Below the pieces are notes generated by a model. That model had not been told where the DNA came from. It saw nothing but the letters and a program-made list of their open reading frames with translations, and did no database searches. From Apostichopus parvimensis (lineage: Eukaryota; Echinodermata; Holothuroidea; Aspidochirotida; Stichopodidae), in the NCBI GenBank assembly GCA_000934455.1, contig KN882318.1:195365-253534 (forward strand): a stretch of 58,170 nt of DNA. Direction: 5' to 3'. Positions 10,746 through 20,915 of this stretch are shown here, piece by piece. The position numbers and the translations under genes were made by a program. Each line of letters opens with the position of its first letter. The stretch's first letter is position 1.

Positions 10746-13431
10746 GCAATCCTCTCCTTGAAGAACAATCTTTCCTTCTAAAGTAACAAGTTTTACCCTC
10801 ACCATACAATATATCTGAAGTGTTCGCCATTAGTAAACTATCAACAATCGGACAATTATGACAATTAAGAGGGGAGAGAAAGTTCCTTTCTTTAGGCAAA
10901 GGTAAATTTCTCTGAACATGTAATCAAAATTTAAAGATCTCTAGATTAGATATGGTAAGATACACGGCTGTATATCATCACATCGTTAAGCCGTCCCGAT
11001 GAACTATAAAACAAGCTTTAGTTACCACGGTAACCATTTGTTGTCCCATCTTGGTCTTGGTGGGATGAAAAGCCGCAGTAAACAAAATGTCAAGCTCTCA
11101 TCGACCAATGTGTTCATGCTCGTAATCACTCTAGCCAGGATTTTCAATTATCTTTCAAGTTTGTTGGTTTATAAAACTTTTTGATGTAAAGCACCTGACG
11201 ACAAAGATCAGTTTTGTAGGACAGAAGAAGGTAGAAACGTGACCATAATTCCGCAATTAGTCTTTCTTTTTTTGGTAGATGAGTAGTTTTTTTCTTTTTT
11301 TTAGTAAACATATTGCACTTTTCCTCTCGAGTGCCAGAGCAACGTTTGTTAGTAATAAAGAAATATCTGCAGTCGTTTTTTTGTGGTTTAGCAACTTTTG
11401 AAATGTCGTAATTTAAGTCTCGGGTTCCCTTCCGATATTAACAGTTTATTACTTGTTGTGAAATGTCAGCTGAGGAAGGGCATGTACATTTAATAAGTTG
11501 CGAGCTTATTTGTGTTTGGAGCTTTTAAAATTAAAATAAACACTTGTGTGGAAAGATGATCAAGCAAATGTTAGTTTGGTATTCAGTTTATATCTCGGAA
11601 ACGTACAGTGATATATATCAAAACTGCTTCTGAAATTCCAATACAGATATCAATATCTTAATACTTCATGTTAAAAGTCATTTTAAGTAATTACAAGGGT
11701 TATTTGCTTCATGTCGATTTTGGGCATTTATTGGAACAGTTTGTGAAGGGCGAGAGGGGGAAGGGCGAGGGGTGGGGGATGGCGGGGGGATGCAGAAGTG
11801 AGGATATGTGGCATAAGAGGCAGGGGACAGGAGGATAGGGAAATGGGACAAAGGCAGGGGGAGTGACTGGATGTCAGAATGCAGAAAATATTCAATAACA
11901 AAAGATTATTGTTTTCAATTGGAATTTAAAAATGGTAGAAAAAAAAAGAAAGAGTAGAACAACTTTGTTTTCAGATTAGGATATTTATTTAGAATTGAAT
12001 TTAGCGTAATGAATGTGGGCAAAAAGTGATTCTAGTGTTCTGATTTCAAATTGTTCATAAAAAAATATGCATATCTAACATATGTGACCAGTTACCTTGT
12101 GAGAATAATAATTGTGTCGATCTAAATCAATTTCTCGTAGCGTGACCAAATTTTCTTTCTCGTGTGTTAAGTAGTCGTGTCTTGAAGGGCTCCCTCTTTC
12201 TGCACCTTTGGACACGCTCTCTGATTTTCCTTTGTTTTTTCATTTCTGTTCGCTTCGTTTATTGTCATCATTTTCAGCTATTTAACCAAATCCAATCACC
12301 TGGAAATGGTCATTAATATACATCTTCTCGACGACGCCTTGAGTTAGTTAACCGTAACATTTCATGTAAAGAATGCATAAAGTGAGACGCATGTATTATC
12401 GGGTAGGAACTGGAGCATAGCTTGTCACACAAATAAATTTTATGATTTATATAAATCTCCCTGGTTATTGATACCGAATAGTCAATCCCAGGAAGCAGTT
12501 TTTGTTTCCTTTTTTTAAAGAAGACAAAGGTTAAAAAAATGTTTATGGACTTTTTTTTCTGTTTGTCCCTCGGGACAACCATGTCTCACTTTCTGGTTGT
12601 CTGAAGAGCAGGTTTTGGTTGTTCCAAAAAATGTAGCCAAAATAAAGAATGACCAAGTTGTACATTGTAGAAAGAGTTTGCATAGGTTTGGTGAAATAGA
12701 AGACCGTGGGTTAAGCCAGTAGGACTCCCCCATTGGTTGGATCATAGGGGTAACACTATTTTAGTGTTTATATCAGTAACTCCAAAGTGATGCAGGGTGA
12801 TACCAATTTTCACATTTGACCTCTATGGGGCTGTTTAATAATTTATATTTTATTCAGATTTAATCAAGTCTAAATATGACACCATTAAAAGCCATAATGT
12901 GCTTCAAGTTTGAATAGTTTTTCCTTCTTTATTACGATGTTTTATTTTCTGTATTAATGGAGATGACATTTTTCTTTTTTCTTCAACTGATGAACCTCAG
13001 CTGTATAAAGGGTTATTTTTTTCAAACATTTAAAACTACCCAATAGTAATACAACCTTTGGCTGTTAGTCCAAGGTGGTTTTTTTAATGGTCCATAAAAT
13101 TTAAATGACAAACTTAACAAGTGCTATGTCTAAAATCATCCCTTTAACTTACAAAATTGAAGTAATACAACAACAGTCTACCCCCTTTACAGTTTTCATA
13201 GCGATGTACCCTGAGTTGAACTGGGTGTTATAACAATTATTATCTTGAAGTTTAGTTTTCTGTTTGTTTCCTTTGAAGCAGCTGTGAGGTTGTATAGTTG
13301 TCTTTTCACACATTGCGTTTACCCTGTGAATTGCAAGATACATATTTGATCAGATTCTGTAATGCATTATATATTGATGCTAATGGTTTATAAAACTGGG
13401 TTAATTAAATTCCCAACAGTAGAAGGCTTCA
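10746..13431. other. Gene-free DNA with a G-rich tract
   Basis: No gene was recognised. About 11745-11875 is a G-rich, C-poor tract (GAGGGGGAAGGGCGAGGGG-like) with repeated G3-G5 runs that could form G-quadruplexes. The frames at 12313-12745 on the minus strand are short and featureless. Confidence 0.5.
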
Positions 13432-13493
13432 GGGCTCATATCTTGAAGCTGCAGGTGGTATCAACAGTTTGCATGCATGCAGTCAAAACTCCT
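13432..13493. repeat. Diverged relative of a local duplicated unit
   Basis: The segment around GAAGCTGCAGGTGGTATCAA resembles AGCTGCAGGTGGTGTCAA at about 13680 and TGTAGGAGGTATCAA at about 14240. Each is followed within 30-40 bases by a short A-rich, CC-containing stretch. Three similar stretches within 0.8 kb suggest a locally duplicated unit, the nearest pair of which is separated by the assembly gap. Confidence 0.4.
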
Positions 13494-13539
13494 TCCATGA
13501 GGCATGCCTCTCTGATAATGGTATCTGCTAACGAGTATT

Positions 13540-13589
13540 NNNNNNNNNNNNNNNNNNNNNNNNNNNNNNNNNNNNNNNNNNNNNNNNNN
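13540..13589. other. Assembly gap of exactly 50 N
   Basis: There are fifty consecutive N bases. A round number suggests a placeholder, so the true gap size is unknown. The right edge opens in a G-rich run (GGGGGGAGGGGGAG), which may explain why sequencing or assembly failed here. Any frame drawn across it is not interpretable. Confidence 0.98.
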
Positions 13590-13629
13590 GGGGGGAGGGG
13601 GAGTGGCAGTGGGAAAGTGAACCGGGCAG

Positions 13630-13704
13630 GTAACAGAGAAAAAGGGCAGATATTAATTACGTTAGCAGTGATGTCTTTTAGCTGCAGGTGGTGTCAACAA
13701 TGTA
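13630..13704. repeat. Duplicated unit, copy 1
   Basis: This matches 14180-14263. Shared landmarks in order are GTAACAGAGAAAAA (ATAACAGAGAAAAA), a TTAGC step, TGATGTCTT, and GGTGTCAACAATGTAT (GGTATCAACAATGTAT). The copies have diverged and are separated by the SINE at 13772-14082, so the duplication is not a simple uninterrupted tandem. Confidence 0.7.
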
Positions 13705-13771
13705 TTTTGTCGAAACTCCTTGCCTGAATCTGGTTTTGATGAGCATAGATATAAATGCTGTATTATACTGG

Positions 13772-14082
13772 TGCTGTGGTGGCCGAGTGGATAAAGGCGG
13801 TGGCATATTTGAAGCAATGAGGCTTAGCAATTGGGAGGTTCCAGGTTTCGATACCCAGCCGGTCATAGTAAGGTGGGGTTTTCATTCAAGAGTAATCTAC
13901 GTTTTTTTCCCATCTGAAATGACTTTCTAGATTGAAAAGATTCCGAATTTGAGTTAAAATGTTGAATTTGAAGCCCTCCCGACGTGAATGCTGTAATCCA
14001 TAAGCCCCTGGGGGCTTCTCCCACATTTTTGGTTGCTTAAGCATCATAAAAATAACTGTCTGGTTATTATTATTATTATTGC
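13772..14082 (+). repeat. Full-length tRNA-derived SINE
   Basis: The head is a degenerate tRNA with a polymerase III A box, TGGCCGAGTGG (13780-13790), and a B box, GGTTTCGATACC (13844-13855). The box spacing and the TGGCCGAGTGG form suit a Leu- or Ser-type tRNA with a long variable arm. A body of about 190 bp follows, then ATAACTGTCTGGTTATT and a (TTA)n tail at about 14063-14080. The body and tail match the truncated copy at 8184-8300, which confirms a dispersed family. It is unlikely to be a working tRNA gene, because the stems are mismatched and the body is appended. Family name not determined. Confidence 0.85.
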
Positions 14083-14179
14083 CATTACTACTGTTAATTG
14101 TTATTATAATTAAGATAATTCATAGGCAAGTATAACCAGTATACAGATCAAGGAAGGGTACTGGAAGTATTGGAACAGA

Positions 14180-14263
14180 GATAACAGAGAAAAAAAACGG
14201 GTGGCATTAACTTATGTTAGCTGCTGTGATGTCTTGGAACTGTAGGAGGTATCAACAATGTAT
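14180..14263. repeat. Duplicated unit, copy 2
   Basis: Diverged counterpart of 13630-13704, about 550 bp to the right and in the same orientation. Right after it the sequence runs into a T8G10 homopolymer pair (14281-14300), a likely slippage site. Confidence 0.7.
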
Positions 14264-14428
14264 GCAGGAAAAATCCAATTGTTTTTTTTGGGGGGGGGGG
14301 AAACATGGTAATACTTTAAATAGTATAGTTTTATTATATTGTCAACACACAGTATGTCATCAACTGTTTGCCAAAGGTTGCAACTATGCAATGAAACCAT
14401 TTACTTCACTCTATTGCTCACCTCGCAT

Positions 14429-14493
14429 CTCAACGACTGAATTGAGTGAGATTAATTCAGTTGTTGAGGTATCAACAACTGAATTCATCTCAC
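14429..14493. repeat. Overlapping inverted repeats forming two alternative hairpins
   Basis: Three related arms occur in alternating orientation. Arm 1 (14429-14443, CTCAACGACTGAATT) pairs with arm 2 (14454-14468, AATTCAGTTGTTGAG) with one mismatch. A longer version of arm 2 (14446-14467) pairs with arm 3 (14472-14493) over 22 bp with one mismatch and a four-base GGTA loop. Arm 2 is therefore shared between two mutually exclusive hairpins. It could be a relic of a palindromic mobile element or the product of template switching. Confidence 0.9.
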
Positions 14494-14500
14494 ACTAGTG

Positions 14501-16739
14501 GCCTTGCCTATAGGGGCAATATGGTAATAAACTTTAGGCACTTGTGCATTTTAGCTATCCCATTGAATGGATGACTGGTCACTATCCCTGTGAACATTCA
14601 GTCTCTAAATACTTTCTAACTTGTCCATTAAAATGTTCTGACCAACCATGCATTAATTCTGTCCACGAGCATCTGTGATATTATATATAGGTATATATAT
14701 ATTTACCATCACCTTTCCTTTTCTGTTCAGGTATGTCCCCCCCCCCCCACAAAAAAAAGAAAAAAGAAAAGAAAAAAGTTTGGATAATCTATAATGTGTT
14801 CCATATTGTCTTTGTCCTCATGTGCTCTTGCCCCCCTCCTCCCTTCTTCCCCCAGCCCCCTTTTCCCTACTTTTCCTCCTTCTACCTCACTGCCTCTTAT
14901 TCTCATGAGAGGATGTTAAGATATAAATATCAATATTTACTGCAGTATTTATTCAATCCTTACTATATTTTAAAGTTAAAAAACTCCTTCCCAAACATAC
15001 CTAGGAAATATGTATACAAGACTATATTCCGCTTTGAATCTTTTTTCGAGGGTAGCACTGCATGTACATCAGCAAAGAAATTGCTACGTGGTTGGGTTTT
15101 GAATCTTTAATCACATCAATTGTTTGCCAGTCAAATCGGTTTGCCACGACTTAATTTCATCAGCAAAGTATTTTGTAGAAGATGGCAAATTGATTGCATC
15201 CGTAGACGTTTATATCAAGGCGCCTACATTTTCTCTGAGACTTTGTGACTCATTACTTCCAAAAAAGAAAAATTGAACGGAGCCAACATATGGTAAAGTG
15301 ATCGTTGGAGCAAAAGCGATGTTAAGAATTATTAATTCTTAAACCAGCAATGGATCAAACTTGTCAGGTGAAGGGCAAACATTTCTCTATGTTAAAAAAA
15401 TTAAAAAATCATAATTGATATGCCAGAATTGAAATTGTATATGATATATATATATAGATAGATAAATATTGAATTATTATTAACTGATGGATTTTGTTTT
15501 GGTGGTAGGAATATTAATTTTATCATTTTGTAACCATCTTCCAATATTTCTAACCATAAGAGACATTATTTAAATTAAATCAGTGCATGATATATTCTTT
15601 GCAATCTCCAGTATAAAATCTATTAATCTATTAAAAGAGAAATGTTTAGCCATAGATTTGGTAACTAGTGTCAATAATCTGGCAGTTTTGGTTAATGACA
15701 ATGATGGCTTCATATCCCAAGTTTTGTGTTCAAAGTAGGCTAGGCTAGGTATATATGCTTGGAATGTGTGGTAGGTCAAATTTACAGTGTTGTTGCCTGT
15801 CTTGGAAAGTATTGGACCTTTTACAGGATCTTAGACATGCATTTTGTGTCAAAGGGAAAAGCTGCAGTCGGTCACTGCAAACTGCCATTGCAAGACTGAT
15901 CCAGTTTGAAAAAAAAATTGAGAGTTTATCTTCGCAGACCAGCAGTGGCTATTTTGTGAAGCTGCACCAACTATATTGTCTAAAAACTCCAGAGAACAAT
16001 GGCTATTATATCATCAACACATAAACGAATAAATTTGAATGAAAAACGAAATTGCTACATGTATAAAACAACTATGATCAAAGAATTAAAAAGTCTTTAC
16101 TTTGCAGGGATATATATATGTTTACTCCTATAGCCTGTGTGTGTCAAAGTTATAAACATTAAAACTGGAGCTAATTGAGGTGTTATTCCAGAAGCCTTGG
16201 GTTAATACTCTGCTCTCTCTCAGACAAACACACACATGGAAATACTGCGACGGTAAAGAAAAGACGTTAATGTTTCACATTTTTCAAGACAAAAGACAGT
16301 TCATGAGTCAATAATGCCTCTTCTATTCATTTCCTATTTTCTTTAGGAGGTGTTTCATATTTTGATTGATCCATTAGCCCTGACTGATTTGTTCCAATTA
16401 TAGCATCATCTGAAGAACGTCAAAGGGGTCTGATATCAACCCTAAAGTGCCTCCCAAGGACAATGATCTCATCTCCTGTTATTCCTCGAGAATATTTGAC
16501 GGGGGCAAAAAAAAGATATATAAAAATAGGAAAAGTCATTTGTCGTAGTGAAAAGAGAATAGTTAAAGAAAATGTTAAAAGAAGAAGATAAAGATCCTTT
16601 CCTAAAAATGGCTGAGATGACAAAAGATGTGGGTGCATAAATTAGAGTAATTGAAAACTAGTTTAATAAAAAGATGAATGATCGAACACTTACAAGAGCA
16701 TTAACCTACCAGTTTAGTGGAACGCCTGGCTGGGGGAAG
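14501..16739. other. Gene-free DNA
   Basis: No gene was recognised. Features seen are a C10 then A8 run near 14739-14757, a C/T tract at about 14828-14880, a perfect 21-base palindrome (TTAAGAATTA, T, TAATTCTTAA) at 15322-15342, and an (AT)n stretch near 15442-15460. The 125-codon frame at 14733-15110 reads through homopolymers. Confidence 0.5.
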
Positions 16740-16915
16740 CTGTCCGAAAAAGTAGGTTAAACGGAAAAGATATTCCCGTGGGTGAGGAAATGAGTCTTTA
16801 CTGGTACGAGAGGAAGGTCGTCATGCAGCCCGGTCTGATCGTAGAAACGAAAAGATTAAGCTTGCGCAGACGGATCGACGAGTTTTGTAGCGCGACAGAC
16901 CATTGATTTTTTTAT
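16740..16915. promoter_or_regulatory. CpG-retaining block, possible regulatory element
   Basis: This non-repetitive stretch holds many CpG dinucleotides (GGTCGTCATGCAGCCCGG, GGATCGACGAG, GTAGCGCGACAG), while the surrounding DNA is CpG-poor. It includes TTGCGCAGACGG, partly like an NRF1 half site. No exon is convincing. CpG retention and sequence complexity are weak hints of constraint, so the regulatory reading is inference only. Confidence 0.2.
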
Positions 16916-19900
16916 ACATGTGACGAAGCAGGCATTATTATGCCCATGGTCGTTTAAAAAAAAAAAAAAAATTTGCATTATTAACAGTTGGGCGTATGAT
17001 GCCCTCTGAAAATGTTCTACTTTTCTGGCTCTTCAACATTCGTAGGCGAAATGAAATTTCCAGTAATATGTTCCCCGGAAATTTGAAAACTTGATACTGA
17101 ACTGGAAACTATATTGGTATTTAGAAAAAAAAGGAGGTTAGGTATGTACAAGTAGATCAAAACATTTAATATAATGACATTTATGCCATTTTCTTTCCAT
17201 GTTCATAGATTTTCTCCAATGTTGTAAGTAACTTTTCACAACAGTCAATCAATGCCCCCCTCCCCCTCCCAGAAAAGTTCCATGTTTAATTATAACGTAG
17301 TTTTAAATACTAAGGTTAATACTTTGTTATTGTGTTTTTAAGTTAACGTATTTAGCCGTGTGCCCCCTTTTAGTAACAACCCATTCACTTCCAGTCATAC
17401 AGCTTCCTCAATCTACCACCCAAAGTGTCTCATTGCAGTTTCCAACTAAATATTTCATTTATCTTGAGGTTATTCTTCCAACACCGGTAAACCCATCCAC
17501 ATTTTCCACCAAAAATCGAACCCAATTGGGAGAGGAGCAAGCAATTCTTGATGAACAAGAGGCGTCGAACAGAAATTTAGCTAACACTGATATAGAGGGA
17601 GACATAATCCTTTAATTTTATTTCACTTCCTCTCTTACCTGTCCCCACTCTACTGTTGCACTATTCCATCTTTTATTAACAATGGACCATTTTTAACACT
17701 GCATCCCAAGGACAACTCTGTATTAACAAATTTATTTCCCCCACACCCCAATTTTGTCCAAACCCCTTCCCTCTCCCAAGTGTTTTACCCTTTCTTCTGA
17801 ACCTGAACCAGTCTAAACTAGAACCTCTAAAGAAACAGCTCGTACTAGAGATTCTAAATTCGAATAGAATCACGATTGTCGTGCAGTTCCGATGAGGTTT
17901 TTTGTGGTTTACCAATCAGAAGACTTTTGGAGGTTATGTTGGACTACAGTATTTCACCCACTAAGTAATTGCCAGTATGTTTCGACGACTTACATCCTTG
18001 CGGGTTCCTCCTCCTCCTCCGACAAAACTATTGACCGACCTTGCGGCTAAATCTCTTGTCTGGAATATTTTTTTTGTCTCCCATCCTCATGGTATAAAAA
18101 TAAAACTATCGAACGGAATTTGTAGGCTTGTTTTAATTAACGAGATCTGCGATAATTTCCACTAATTGTGTATAAGAGACATCTATGGGTGGAGATGGTG
18201 CTGGAGGGGATGGGGATTGGTATGAGGGGGTGGGGATTGGTATGAGGTGGGGAGTCATAGAATTCCTCACCAATGAAACAGAAATACATGAAGAAAAACG
18301 AATTTGAAAGTGACTACCCCGATGGCGTGACTCAAAAATGGGTCGCGAAGAATTTTCAAAAGAGGAAACAATTTATCTAGTTTTATCTAGAGTTTTCCAG
18401 AACTGGGGAATTGATTAAGTTCTTATTTTAACATCGGGTCGATATGTCTTAAGCCAGTACTCCCACATTCTGAGCATCAATTCTGAGGGTTGGAGGAGGG
18501 GGAGGGGCAGGGGGGAGGGGCAGGGGGGTCTAGTGACTAATGGCTCAGTCCTCACCACTGGAAAACATAAACATTTCACAGTTTGACATGGATATAGGAC
18601 TAGGACATCTGATATGTTAGTGTGGTACTAGGTCTGTATAGGCTAAGGTGTGACATTAATTCTGAGAATTGAAGTTAAAAATGAAAGTTTCCTAAAAATT
18701 TATTTATGTCAAATATATCTTCTGAAATACAACAAACTAAAATATATTCTCTCATTTTTTCTATTTATTTTTTTTTTCAATTTTTTCCCCCCTTCAATTT
18801 TATTCCATATATGTTTGGGAAGTAGCGGGATGCCAAATCAAGTACCCATTTTCCATTCCATTAACATTTCTTTGATAGAACACGCCGACGATCATGAAGC
18901 AGTAGCACGCACCATAAAACCAAAGGAGTAAAATCTCTCCAATCTAACTAAGAATGTATTTTTTGTGTTTTCATGGCATAAGCAACGATCTCTTATCTCG
19001 ATATCTATATGGTGTTGTGACCTGAGTCACGGTGCATCCATGAATCCATCAGACTAGGACATAAACCCGATGGAAACAATAGAACAAGCTCGTAACTTAC
19101 GGTACAAACTTTTCGCCGGAGTGTTTGTCTGGTATGGACGTGTGGTCTGTTGCATTCAGAACTAGTCGTACAGATCTCGAAAAGATGATTGCCGTTGGAG
19201 ACAAAATTGTTCCACCGATGGCAATCACTAGTGTTTGAAGGTAAATGTCCGTGGTGGGCCCCACTGAGTTACAAGCAGTAAAGCGGTTATGTTACAGTTT
19301 ACTGTTGGATTTCTTTTTATATGCTGTTTTATGCTAGCGTTCGGGTCATGTTTTGTCTGACGTGGGTTGTACTTTTCTTCCTCTGAAATGTCAAAGGATC
19401 TTGGAAACTAACATCATAGAGATAAAAGTCGCAATAAGTCGTAATTAGAGCATTGAGCGTGGCCTGGTGTCAAGTGGAATATGTAGCCAGTTAGTTCAAT
19501 GAAAAACACTGCCAAAACACAGTGGCTCATGAGTGACATGAAATATTCCATTTAGCCCATATAAGTCTGTCCTAAAAAATAAAAAAATAAATCCTTCTCC
19601 TCAAGAAAATATTTGGCAAGCTTTTATTAATGTAATACTCTCTTTAATGTTTCTCATGGATAGAAAAATATGAATGAAAAGATTGTATAAACTGACCATG
19701 AGGGGTGGGGAGGTGGGGGATGCAGGGAAGTGAGGAATATACTGAAATGCTGTCGTTTATGCAATATGTACAGTACTATGTGGATAGGCTTAAATTGTGA
19801 CTACTGAACTAGCACAGTAGGCAAAGTGTAAATCTACTGCTGCATGACTATAGACATTTAACAATCCATTTAGGGAATGAGCATAAACATAAACAGTCCC

Positions 19901-20345
19901 TCTCTGCTGTCTTTGTTCATTAGGATCATAATCATAGAATATGGATGTATATGAATTTCCCCCCTAAGGATAATCTACAAACCGGGAGAGATATCCATCC
20001 TGTTTGTGACGGAAGTTCGGCCATTTTTGTGTACTCATCTTCTGCTGATAAATATCTCTTCTAGACCAAATTTAGTGTTGTTTTATATATTGTATATTGT
20101 CAGTGGGATTACTTGTTCATGTTCTATTATTCATTTTCTAAAGATCTATTCACATTTGGAACAAAATCAAAATGTGGAATTCTGTGCACTAGAAGTAATT
20201 TTATTTTTTTGTATATTTGTGTTATGTGCATTTTTTATCTTTATAACTATATAATGTTTTCATCAAGTAGTGCTAAAGATGCGATCACCCGTCAGTGATA
20301 AATGTCGTAAATTGCAACAAGCTCAGAAAATAAGCTGCATGATAA
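16916..20345. other. Gene-free DNA with one weak exon candidate
   Basis: No gene was recognised with confidence. An 85-codon frame at 17358-17615 ends in an acidic, protein-like tail (EEQAILDEQEASNRNL) and is discussed as a weak terminal-exon candidate. C/T tracts lie at about 17255-17280 and 18780-18800. G-rich tracts lie at about 18200-18250, 18485-18530 and 19700-19730. Confidence 0.45.
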
Positions 20346-20915
20346 TGTGGTGGTATGATATTGTAGTCATATCAGTATGATTATAGGTTGTTATTACTGA
20401 TGTGGTCATATCAGGCTATGGTTATTTGGGTATGTGATAAATGATGTGGTCATATGAGAATGGTTATGTGGTCATATTGATGTGGTCATATGAGTATGAT
20501 TATTTGGTTATATGATAATGAGAATGATTATATAGTCATGTGATGATGTTCATATGAGTATGATTATGTGGTATTATACCAGTATCATTTATTTGGTTAT
20601 ATGATTATCATGAATATATGTTTATGTGGTCATATGAGTATGATTACGTGGTTATATGATAATGGGATCGTATGGGTATGATTATGTGGTCATATTGACT
20701 TGGTCATATGAATATGATTATATGGTTATATGATATGACATATGCCAATGTGGTCACATTGATGTGGTCATATAAGAATGTGGTCATGTGATGATGTGTT
20801 CATATGAGTATGATTATGTGGTTAGTATGATTATGTGGTCATTATGATTATGTGGTCATATGAGAATGATTAAGTGGTTATGTGATGATGTGTTCATATG
20901 AGTATGATTATGTAG
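20346..20915. repeat. Degenerate minisatellite of TATGATTATGTGGTCATATG units
   Basis: Irregular head-to-tail copies of a unit near TGATTATGTGGTCATATGAG (about 20-22 bp) fill some 570 bp, with indels and spacers. Most units carry the palindrome CATATG. Unit lengths vary and sub-blocks such as GATGTGGTCATAT recur, so the array is old or has expanded irregularly. No coding sense is visible. Confidence 0.88.

Noticed and set aside
13772-13866. Possible tRNA-Leu or tRNA-Ser gene
   Set aside because: A and B boxes are present, but the stems do not pair properly and a SINE body and tail follow, with a second copy of that body elsewhere in the window.
20346-20915. CRISPR-like array
   Set aside because: Eukaryotic context, units contiguous and degenerate, no unique spacers between constant repeats, no cas genes.
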